A stretch of 7,175 nucleotides of DNA from an uncultured Thermoleophilia bacterium. Its GTDB lineage: Bacteria; Actinomycetota; Thermoleophilia; UBA2241. How positions within the stretch are numbered: the first letter of the stretch is position 1; each line of letters starts with the position of its first letter. The stretch is taken from positions 1-7,175 of the forward strand of contig CAIWHY010000209.1 of the NCBI GenBank assembly GCA_903912585.1, in the 5' to 3' direction. Below are positions 1 through 3,984 of this stretch, one piece after another. The notes below the pieces were generated by a model. It ran no database searches. It was not told where the DNA came from and saw nothing but the letters and a program-made list of their open reading frames with translations. Made by a program: the position numbers and the translations under genes.

Positions 1-83
1 CCGAACACGTAGATCGCCAGCAGCCGGTAGTCGGCGGCGATCGCCTGGAGCGCGCTCTGGGTGGCCTCGTCCATGCTTGGCAT
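1..83 (-). CDS. MntA-type nucleotidyltransferase, N-terminal fragment
   Basis: Only the first 27 codons lie in the window; the gene runs off the left edge. The readable peptide begins MPSMDEATQSALQ and ends with LLAIYVFG. A hydrophobic strand ending in (Y)xFG just before the window edge is typical of the start of a minimal nucleotidyltransferase (MNT) domain, where GSxxxG would follow. In MntA proteins this domain transfers AMP to the HEPN toxin HepT and so neutralises it; the partner gene would lie outside the window, to the left. The start could be the ATG at 83 or the in-frame ATG at 74. Neither has a good Shine-Dalgarno sequence. The family call rests on a short motif plus the TA-rich neighbourhood, so another nucleotidyltransferase of this fold is possible. 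Confidence 0.55.
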   Translation of the reverse strand, partial: MPSMDEATQSALQAIAADYRLLAIYVF

Positions 84-167
84 TGGGACACGAGGCCCGG
101 ACGCCGGGGCGTCGGGCCCCCGCGCCGGCGCCTCCTCCCCTGCTTGCCAGCCAGCGTCGCGAGAGAG

Positions 168-306
168 TGGCAAGGCAGTAAGGCGGCAAGGATGCGGTGC
201 CGACCTACGGCCCCACGGCCTTGCCGCCTTGGCGCCATGCGCCCTTGTGGCCCTGCCGCCCTACGCCTTTGTGGCCTTGCCCCATTGCGCCCTTGCCGCT
301 CCTTGG
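168..306. repeat. Inverted array of degenerate 8-bp repeats, copy 1
   Basis: The otherwise gene-free stretch 84-385 is dominated by this element. The left arm holds in-register octamers: TGGCAAGG (168-175), CAGTAAGG (176-183) and CGGCAAGG (184-191). The right arm holds the reverse complement, CCTTGCCG, at 219-226, then CCTTGGCG, CCATGCGC, CCTTGTGG, CCCTGCCG, CCCTACGC, CTTTGTGG, CCTTGCCC, CATTGCGC, and CCTTGCCG again at 291-298. Those ten units keep exact 8-bp phase. Two weaker units (203-218) precede them. Because 8 is not a multiple of 3, this is not selection for protein. The element sits between the end of the small membrane protein gene (386) and the start of the MntA-like gene (83), upstream of the latter. 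Confidence 0.85.
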
Positions 307-385
307 GGCACAGGAAGCACGGACACTGCCTGCGCGGGCGCGCTGCCGGGCGCGCGCTGGGCGCAGACATCTCTCTGGAGGGGTG

Positions 386-565
386 CTACCCGCCGATCAG
401 CAGCGCCGGGACGAGCAGGGCGAGCGTCGTGAGCGCCAGGCCGCCGATGGTGATCACTGCGGCCGCGGCCACGCCGCTCAGCGCCAGCATCTCGCGGTCT
501 TCGTCGGGCTCGTGCCAGATCTGGTCGTCGCGCTCGCGCCAGTCGTCGATAGTCGTGGTGGTCAT
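386..565 (-). CDS. 59-residue single-pass membrane protein, unknown function
   Basis: This short gene starts at the ATG at 565, preceded by a clear AAAGGAG ribosome site (572-578) with suitable spacing, and ends with TAG at 386-388. The product begins MTTTTIDDWRERDDQIWHE. Residues 1-26 are strongly polar and acidic, with WRERDDQIW and EPDEDRE. Residues about 30-57 are an uninterrupted hydrophobic stretch of Ala, Val, Ile and Leu ending LLIGG at the C-terminus, so one transmembrane helix or a tail anchor is expected with the N-terminus in the cytoplasm or outside. No family is recognised. It lies among TA modules on the same strand as the MntA-like gene, but the repeat array separates them. 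The good ribosome site and sharp hydrophilic/hydrophobic division argue that it is real. Whether it is a toxin-like peptide cannot be judged. Confidence 0.72.
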   Translation of the reverse strand: MTTTTIDDWRERDDQIWHEPDEDREMLALSGVAAAAVITIGGLALTTLALLVPALLIGG

Positions 566-794
566 CGTGCGCTCCTTTCGCAGCCACTGATAGAGACTTC
601 ATCGGAGGGCGGCGCGAGGGCCTGATAGGGCCGCGTGCCCGACGTGGATGGGTACGGAGCCGGGAGGCCGCGCCGGGCGAAGCTGGAGCGCGGCCGGATT
701 AGACGGATGTTCCAAGGAACTCTTGCACCCCGCGAAACGTCCACCAGGTGGTGCGCTTGGGGGCTTCCCTGCGCCGAGCGCCGTCGCTACGCTC
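566..794. other. Divergent intergenic region with small palindromes
   Basis: This spacer separates the minus-strand membrane protein gene from the plus-strand phd/vapC module, so it should hold divergent promoters. No convincing open frame was seen. Short dyads are present: GTTCC-AA-GGAAC at 709-720 and CCACC-A-GGTGG at 741-751. The heptamer CTGATAG occurs twice in direct orientation (587-593 and 622-628). Any of these could bind a regulator, but none is long enough to be significant alone. Confidence 0.4.
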
Positions 795-823
795 TTGACA
801 TGCCCACTTCACCTGACCACTAT
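795..823 (+). promoter_or_regulatory. Candidate promoter of the phd/vapC module
   Basis: A perfect TTGACA -35 box lies at 795-800. With 17-bp spacing, the -10 position is CACTAT (818-823), a weak match keeping A2, A5 and T6 of TATAAT. The predicted transcript start is at about 829-830, the A of the ATG at 830. The following gene has no Shine-Dalgarno sequence, so leaderless translation would fit. The -10 box is poor, so confidence is moderate. Confidence 0.45.
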
Positions 824-841
824 GGTCACATGATCGTGACC
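814..841. promoter_or_regulatory. Nested inverted repeats over the start codon, likely antitoxin operator
   Basis: Two overlapping perfect dyads share one half-site. TGACCA-CTA-TGGTCA spans 814-828, and GGTCAC-ATGATC-GTGACC spans 824-841, with the ATG start codon (830-832) in its spacer. A TGACCA half-site recurs at 837-842. Phd/YefM antitoxins are known to bind short palindromes that overlap their own promoter and repress it, with cooperative binding to adjacent sites. The position over the -10 region and start codon fits that model. Confidence 0.6.
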
Positions 842-1111
842 ACCATAGCCACGCTCAAGGCATCGCTCAGCGAACTGCTCGCCGGCGTCAAGGCCGGCGA
901 AGAGGTCGTCGTCACCGATCGCGGACGCCCTGTGGCGCGCATCGTGCCGTATGCCTCGGACGGCGACGAGGTGGACGACCTCGTGCGTGCGGGCCAGGTG
1001 CGACCCTCGCGAGGGCCCTTGCCGCAAAGCTTCTGGGCTCAGCCGACGCCGGCCGACGCCGACGGCCGCGTGCTGCAGGCGCTCCTGGACGAGCGTGCGG
1101 CCGGCCGATGA
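830..1111 (+). CDS. Phd/YefM-family antitoxin of a VapBC-type module
   Basis: The product has 93 residues and starts MIVTTIATLKASLSELLAGV. It should neutralise the PIN toxin encoded next to it and repress its own operon. Residues 1-45 match the Phd/YefM DNA-binding domain: a first strand, then LKASLSELLxxVKAGEEVVVTDRGRPVARIVP. Residues about 50-93 form the toxin-binding tail, with DLVRAGQVRPSRG, an FW pair and a terminal LLDERAAGR; this pattern is usual for Phd antitoxins that accompany PIN toxins. The ATG at 830 is preferred because the family normally begins within a few residues of the first strand. An in-frame ATG at 800 would add ten unrelated residues. No ribosome site precedes 830, consistent with a leaderless mRNA. 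The toxin gene follows 38 bases after the stop. Confidence 0.9.
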   Translation: MIVTTIATLKASLSELLAGVKAGEEVVVTDRGRPVARIVPYASDGDEVDDLVRAGQVRPSRGPLPQSFWAQPTPADADGRVLQALLDERAAGR

Positions 1112-1149
1112 GCCGCACAGGGTGAGTCCCATCCCGTGAGGCCGCTCCC

Positions 1150-1581
1150 ATGAGGTTCTGGGACTCGTCGGCGCTTGTCCCTCTCATTGTCGCCGAGGCG
1201 CACTCGGAGGTCGTGCAGGGTCTGGTCGCGGAAGACCCCGAGATGATGGTCTGGTGGGCCAGCCCGGTGGAGTGCGCGAGCGCCGTGCACCGGCTGCGGC
1301 GCCAAGGACTGTTCGACGCCGTCCAGGCCGGGCAGATCCTCAAGGCGGCGGCGCTCGCCTTTGATGCCGCCAATGCCGTCCAGGCCGGCGACGCGCTGGG
1401 CGCCAAGGCGTTGCGTTTGCTCGGCGTCCATCCGCTGCGCGCCGCGGACGCCCTTCAGCTTGCCGCCGCTCTCCTGTGGGTGCGGGACGCCCCCGGGGGC
1501 AGGCACTTCGTCTGCCTCGACGAGCGCTTGCGCAATGCGGCGCTCCTCGAGGGCTTCACCGTGCTGCCGGACTCGGTCTGA
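1150..1581 (+). CDS. PIN-domain ribonuclease toxin (VapC family)
   Basis: This 143-residue protein begins MRFWDSSALVPLIVAE, a standard PIN-domain N-terminus. VapC toxins are Mg2+-dependent ribonucleases that cleave specific RNAs, often tRNA or rRNA, and are blocked by the cognate antitoxin. The acidic active-site set is complete: Asp5 (WDSSALV), Glu41 (SPVECASAV), Asp100 (LRAADALQLAAAL) and Asp124 (FVCLDERLRNAA). Length is normal for the family. The start is the ATG at 1150, with a weak GTGAGG upstream (1135-1140). It lies 38 bases after the Phd antitoxin stop on the same strand, so the two probably form one operon controlled by the operator at 814-841. No sign of inactivation is visible. Confidence 0.9.
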   Translation: MRFWDSSALVPLIVAEAHSEVVQGLVAEDPEMMVWWASPVECASAVHRLRRQGLFDAVQAGQILKAAALAFDAANAVQAGDALGAKALRLLGVHPLRAADALQLAAALLWVRDAPGGRHFVCLDERLRNAALLEGFTVLPDSV

Positions 1582-1673
1582 GCGCCGGCCGAACGTCAAC
1601 GCCTTCCGCTGACAACGTCACCCGCGAGCGCGCCGTCGCGCAGGGACACTGTCGCCGAGGCGACCATAGCGGG

Positions 1674-1817
1674 ATGATCGACAAGTTCCCTGCGGACGCG
1701 CCGCGAGCCAAGGTCCCCTCGCACCGGACCATCAAAGGTCCCACGCTGCGGGCGATCTGCACGCAGTGCCGGATTCCGCGCGAGGACTTCCTCGACGCCT
1801 TTGGGCGAGCCAGGTAG
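1674..1817 (+). pseudogene. HicA-type toxin remnant with internal deletion
   Basis: The open frame codes for 47 residues, MIDKFPADAPRAKV followed directly by PSHRTIKGPTLRAICTQC and IPREDFLDAF. The second half closely resembles the C-terminal part of HicA mRNA interferases (xHxxIKxGTLRxIxxQAGIxxEEFL). The first half resembles the N-terminus of the same proteins up to the first helix. About 30 residues expected between V14 and P15 (junction near 1715) are missing. That segment would carry the middle of the dsRBD-like fold and the GxH catalytic histidine. No frameshift is needed, so the simplest explanation is an in-frame deletion. No HicB antitoxin gene is nearby. The protein, if made, should be inactive as an RNase. 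The stop at 1815-1817 lies just before the next gene. Confidence 0.65.
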
Positions 1818-1829
1818 GCGGCTCGAAGT

Positions 1830-2072
1830 GTGCTCTTCTCCTTCACGGCATACTTCGAGAGCAAGGTCCTCGCCAAGCGCCGGTACATCTCGCGGGAGAT
1901 GTGCATCCGCGTCGTCCAGCAACCCGTGCACGTCGAGCGCCAGACCGACGACGAACGGGTAGGTTTCTGGGCACCGGTCCCCGAGTTGGGCGGCCGCGTC
2001 CTCTGCGTCGTGACTCTTGCGGACCAGAGGACGATCCACGACGCGTTCCCGGATCGGAGATTCAGGCCATGA
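1830..2072 (+). CDS. Small DUF4258-like protein, putative toxin of a DUF2283 pair
   Basis: This 80-residue protein starts at GTG 1830. It reads LFSFTAYFESKVLAKRRYI, then a region with CIRVVQQPVHVERQTDDERVGFWAPV, then GRVLCVVTLADQRTIHDAFPDRRF. The order (helix with ExxVLxKRxYI, QxPVxVExQxDxR, RVVTL and a terminal IHxAFPDRxF) recalls DUF4258-type small proteins, which have a RelE-like or BrnT-like compact fold and commonly stand upstream of DUF2283 genes. The stop TGA (2070-2072) overlaps the ATG of the DUF2283 gene as ATGA, so translation is probably coupled. A toxin role is inferred from size, fold resemblance and pairing, and is not shown. The ribosome site is weak (AGGCGG, 1816-1821). The upstream hicA remnant ends only 12 bases before. 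Confidence 0.7.
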   Translation: MLFSFTAYFESKVLAKRRYISREMCIRVVQQPVHVERQTDDERVGFWAPVPELGGRVLCVVTLADQRTIHDAFPDRRFRP

Positions 2073-2287
2073 GAATCGAGTACTTCCCGCAGACCGACAG
2101 CCTGTACATCGATCTGGCCGAGCGCGCCGGCGTCGACACCATGGAGATCGGCGACGGCATCGTGATCGACGTCGACGCGGATGGCCACCCGGTCGGCATC
2201 GACATCGACCAGGCGTCCCAGCATCTCGACCTGCGCGCGCTCGACCTCCGGCGGATCCCGTTCGGGGCTGAGCAGGTCGCCGGGTGA
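2069..2287 (+). CDS. DUF2283 domain protein, putative antitoxin
   Basis: The 72-residue product fills the usual size of DUF2283 proteins. It begins MRIEYFPQTDSLYIDLAER. It continues with VDTMEIGDGIVIDVDADGHPVGIDIDQAS and ends with a short LDLRALDLRRIP helix. The motif YFPxTDSLYIDL followed by G(I/V)xIDxDxDGxPVGIDID is diagnostic of the family. The biochemical role of DUF2283 is not settled; conserved pairing with a small partner gene suggests antitoxin function. The start overlaps the stop of the partner gene by four bases (ATGA). A strong hairpin follows the stop by three bases and probably ends the transcript. The protein is markedly acidic, which is common for antitoxins. Confidence 0.85.
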   Translation: MRIEYFPQTDSLYIDLAERAGVDTMEIGDGIVIDVDADGHPVGIDIDQASQHLDLRALDLRRIPFGAEQVAG

Positions 2288-2290
2288 TCG

Positions 2291-2314
2291 GGGGCCGCGA
2301 GACCACGCGGCCCC
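2291..2314 (+). terminator. Hairpin terminator after the DUF2283 gene
   Basis: A perfect 9-bp stem, GGGGCCGCG and CGCGGCCCC, encloses the 6-base loop AGACCA, starting three bases after the TGA at 2287. No T-run follows, which is common for terminators in very GC-rich genomes. Its position directly after the operon supports the call. Confidence 0.65.
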
Positions 2315-2483
2315 TGCCCCATCCTCCGGCGTGGAACGTCGACCTCGGCCGGAGGGGAACGTCGCACTGCAGGACCAGACCACCTGGAGACTGCGCGCAC
2401 GCCACTCGCTAGACTCGGAGCACGATGCTGCGGTGCGCGCAGGCAGTGCATGCGGAGGCTACGCGGGCAGCAAGAGCGTAGTG
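2315..2483 (+). other. Spacer between terminator and second octamer array
   Basis: No gene was found in this part of the 356-base gap between the DUF2283 stop and the AbrB-type start. A possible -10 box, TAGACT (2410-2415), has no good -35 partner; TGGAGA (2385-2390) would be 19 bp away. It could drive the next TA operon with a long leader that contains the whole octamer array, but the evidence is thin. Confidence 0.3.
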
Positions 2484-2631
2484 CGGTAAGGCGGCAAGGT
2501 GGTGCGGCGGTACGGCGCTGCCGCACGGCGGTACGGCAGTACGGCGGCAAGGCAATGCGGCGGCAAGGCTGCGATGTGGCAGCACCGTCCTACCGTCCTA
2601 CCGTCTTACCCCCTTGCTCCCCTACCGCGAA
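2484..2631. repeat. Inverted array of degenerate 8-bp repeats, copy 2
   Basis: The left arm has octamers in phase: CGGTAAGG (2484-2491), CGGCAAGG, TGGTGCGG and CGGTACGG (to 2515). After an irregular unit that is 3 bp short, it continues CGGTACGG (2529-2536), CAGTACGG, CGGCAAGG, CAATGCGG and CGGCAAGG (to 2568). The right arm is the complementary type: ACCGTCCT (2584-2591), ACCGTCCT, ACCGTCTT, ACCCCCTT and GCTCCCCT (to 2623), then ACCGCGAA. The 14-mer GTAAGGCGGCAAGG at 2486-2499 occurs exactly in copy 1 (178-191). The last unit overlaps the ribosome site of the AbrB-type antitoxin gene, so the array must lie in, or directly abut, its mRNA leader. Confidence 0.85.
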
Positions 2632-2636
2632 GGAGG
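2630..2636 (+). promoter_or_regulatory. Strong ribosome site fixing the AbrB-type antitoxin start
   Basis: AAGGAGG lies seven bases before the GTG at 2644, which selects this codon over an upstream in-frame start at 2614 that lies inside the repeat array. Base pairing of the preceding C-rich octamers could hide or expose the site. Confidence 0.8.
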
Positions 2637-2643
2637 CGGGTCA

Positions 2644-2880
2644 GTGACGACACATGCCGCCAGCCGGCTCACGAGCAAGTACCAGACCACCGTGCCGGCC
2701 CCGGTGCGTGAGGCCCTCAGGCTGCGCAAAGGCGACACCGTCGGGTTCGAGATCGGCGACGATGCCGTCGTCACAGTGCGCAAGGTCTTCGTCCCGGACC
2801 TGCCTTTCACGCGGGCCCTCGAGCCCCTCCTCGGCGAGTGGGACGACGATGTCGACGAGGAGGTCTTCAGTGCCCTTTGA
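2644..2880 (+). CDS. AbrB/PrlF-type antitoxin
   Basis: The 78-residue product starts at GTG 2644. Residues 8-45 form a swapped-hairpin AbrB/SpoVT DNA-binding domain: RLTSKYQTTVPAPVREALRL then RKGDTVGFEIGDDAVVTVRK. The C-terminal part (about 50-78) has DLPFTRALEPLLGEW, an acidic DDDVDEE run and a final FSAL. This tail pattern (FxxxLExxLxEWxxxxDEEAF) is the toxin-binding end seen in PrlF-family antitoxins. It should dimerise, repress its own operon and neutralise the PemK/MazF-like toxin encoded by the next, overlapping gene. A Shine-Dalgarno sequence of that toxin gene is embedded in its last codons. The octamer array lies immediately upstream. Confidence 0.88.
   Translation: MTTHAASRLTSKYQTTVPAPVREALRLRKGDTVGFEIGDDAVVTVRKVFVPDLPFTRALEPLLGEWDDDVDEEVFSAL
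2857..2863 (+). promoter_or_regulatory. Ribosome site for the PemK toxin inside the antitoxin gene
   Basis: GAGGAGG ends six bases before the GTG at 2870, which supports a toxin start 11 bases before the antitoxin stop. This overlap makes toxin synthesis depend on antitoxin translation. Confidence 0.75.
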
Positions 2881-3316
2881 GCTGTGGAGCGTCGTCGTCG
2901 TGCCGTTCCCCTTCGTCGACCCGTGGGCCTCGCGGCTGAGGCCCGCCCTGGTGGTCTCCGAGCCCCGGTCTCTGGGAAACCTCGCGGGCTTGTCCGTGCT
3001 GGCCATGATCACGAGCGCCACGCACAGCCCCTGGCCGCTGGACGTCTCCATCACCGACCTGGCGAGCGCGGGACTGCCGGCGCCGGCGATCGTTCGCATG
3101 AAGCTGTTCACGCTCGACGACCGCCTGGTCGAGCGCACGGCCGGCGCGCTGGCGCCCCCGGACTCGGCCGCGGTCGCGGCCTCGCTCGCGCGGCTCATCG
3201 GAGGCAGCGTGCCGGCCTCGCCTGCGAGCCTGCCCGTCGCGGAGGCGCAGACGCCGCCTCGCGCCCCTACTCGAACTCGACGACGAAGCCACCCGGGGTC
3301 GAGGCGGCAGGCTTGA
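2870..3316 (+). CDS. PemK/MazF-family toxin with extended C-terminus
   Basis: The 148-residue protein starts at GTG 2870. Residues 5-30 read LWSVVVVPFPFVDPWASRLRPALVVS, the N-terminal strand and the RPALVVS motif of the PemK/MazF fold. LAMITSATHSPWPLDVSI (44-61) carries the conserved Thr/Ser region, and LPAPAIVRMKLFTLDDRLV (69-87) matches the strand that closes the barrel. MazF-type toxins are sequence-specific endoribonucleases. Family members usually end near residue 111 here (LARLIG). An extra 37-residue tail rich in Pro, Ala and Arg follows and runs 50 bp into the convergent gene that ends at 3267. The tail could be a read-through created by loss of the original stop. The gene overlaps its antitoxin by 11 bases. 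Confidence 0.87.
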   Translation: MPFELWSVVVVPFPFVDPWASRLRPALVVSEPRSLGNLAGLSVLAMITSATHSPWPLDVSITDLASAGLPAPAIVRMKLFTLDDRLVERTAGALAPPDSAAVAASLARLIGGSVPASPASLPVAEAQTPPRAPTRTRRRSHPGSRRQA

Positions 3317-3671
3317 GCCCGCCGGGGCTGTCGAGCGCCCCCGCGACGATCGTCATCAGCGCGAAGCCGGCCGCGAGCCGCGCGTCGTCGCCGAAGGGCC
3401 CGCTGTCGAACGGCTGGCTGCCCCACGACCCGATCTGGCGGCCACGTGCCCAGGTGTCGCCGGCGTACTCGAGGCGCAGCTTGGAGAACGAGAGCGTGCT
3501 GCGCGCGGCGTCCGACTCGGACAGGTACGCGCAGGGCTCGGTCGTCAACTCGAACAGCTCCGAGCCGTAGTCGAGCATGCGCTCGCCGGAGGCGGCGATG
3601 CAGCGGGAGTGATCGAGGTCGGGGCGTTCCTCGGGGTCGTTGAGCCAGATCCACTCGGTGCGAACCTTCAT
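3267..3671 (-). CDS. Conserved-looking protein of unknown family, 134 residues
   Basis: The start is the ATG at 3671, behind AAGGAGGG (3681-3688) at 9-base spacing. An in-frame start at 3782 would add 37 residues across that ribosome site and is unlikely. The product begins MKVRTEWIWLNDPEERPDLD. It contains GERMLDYGSELFELTTEPCAY, a beta-rich middle (STLSFSKLRLEYAGDTW, RGRQIGSWGSQPFDSGPFGD), a hydrophobic helix-like segment (RLAAGFALMTIVAGAL) and ends GGFVVEFE. No signal peptide or clear membrane anchor was seen, and two cysteines are present. The family is not recognised. It converges on the PemK toxin gene with a 50-bp tail-to-tail overlap and has no obvious operon partner. Codon use and the strong ribosome site support a real gene. 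Confidence 0.72.
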   Translation of the reverse strand: MKVRTEWIWLNDPEERPDLDHSRCIAASGERMLDYGSELFELTTEPCAYLSESDAARSTLSFSKLRLEYAGDTWARGRQIGSWGSQPFDSGPFGDDARLAAGFALMTIVAGALDSPGGLKPAASTPGGFVVEFE

Positions 3672-3741
3672 CGCGACACTCCCTCCTTCGGCCTTGGAGC
3701 CAGCGTGCCGTCGTGAGAAGCCGCGTCGGTCTGACGAAACT

Positions 3742-3747
3742 AGTATA
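3742..3747 (-). promoter_or_regulatory. Candidate -10 box for the 134-residue protein gene
   Basis: Read on the minus strand, TATACT lies in one of the few AT-rich spots of the window, about 70 bases upstream of the ATG at 3671. It matches TATAAT at five of six positions. No acceptable -35 box was found at 16-18 bp. The plus-strand reading, TAGTAT, is a weaker match and could serve the plus-strand remnant gene instead. Confidence 0.35.
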
Positions 3748-3790
3748 CCCCGGGGCCCAACGGCGGCACGTAGACGGCGCACGGCGGCGA

Positions 3791-3943
3791 ATGGCGCGGC
3801 ACACCTCGAGCGCGTGGCGATGCGCGCCTGGGCCGGGGGACGATCTGCTCGCCGTCGCGGAGGCGTCCTCCTCGCGCCGAGGCGCCGCCACGTGGTCGCG
3901 CGACGATCTCCACAGCCGCGGCGTCGATCCCGGCGACGTTTGA
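3791..3943 (+). pseudogene. Probable remnant of a VapB-type antitoxin
   Basis: In this frame the last residues read RRGAATWSRDDLHSRGVDP and stop at 3941-3943, 34 bases before the PIN toxin frame. The core TWSRDDLHSR resembles SWTRDELHER, the extreme C-terminus of the intact VapB at 4960-5190. In such antitoxins this tail binds the PIN toxin, so it is the part expected to persist. The upstream residues of the 50-codon frame (from ATG 3791) do not form a recognisable ribbon-helix-helix or AbrB domain. There is no ribosome site, and the segment is rich in Arg and Ser like random GC-rich DNA. Frameshifts may have scrambled the N-terminal part. This is inferred from one short motif and its position. 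Confidence 0.4.
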
Positions 3944-3957
3944 GGCGCGCCCCGGGC

Positions 3958-3984
3958 GCCTGAGTCTCCTGAGGGTCCTGAGGG
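3958..3984 (+). repeat. Three 9-bp tandem repeats at the start of the PIN gene
   Basis: GCCTGAGTC (3958-3966) is followed by TCCTGAGGG (3967-3975) and an exact second copy (3976-3984). The units run straight into the first codons of the PIN toxin. Slipped-strand expansion here could have separated or removed the original ribosome site and start codon. Confidence 0.7.

Noticed and set aside
168..306. CRISPR array
   Set aside because: Units are only 8 bp, contiguous and degenerate, with no unique spacers and with inverted arms.
61..432. Plus-strand frame with an 8-residue repeat (ALVALPPY-like)
   Set aside because: The periodic peptide is simply the translation of the 8-bp octamer array (24 bp = 8 codons); there is no ribosome site or domain.
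1582..1673. Promoter for the HicA remnant
   Set aside because: CTGACA (1609-1614) resembles a -35 box, but no -10 box is present at workable spacing.
1556..2383. A 275-codon open frame on the minus strand
   Set aside because: It is antisense to the HicA remnant and the DUF4258-like and DUF2283 genes, whose sense proteins are recognisable; no domain is visible in the antisense product.
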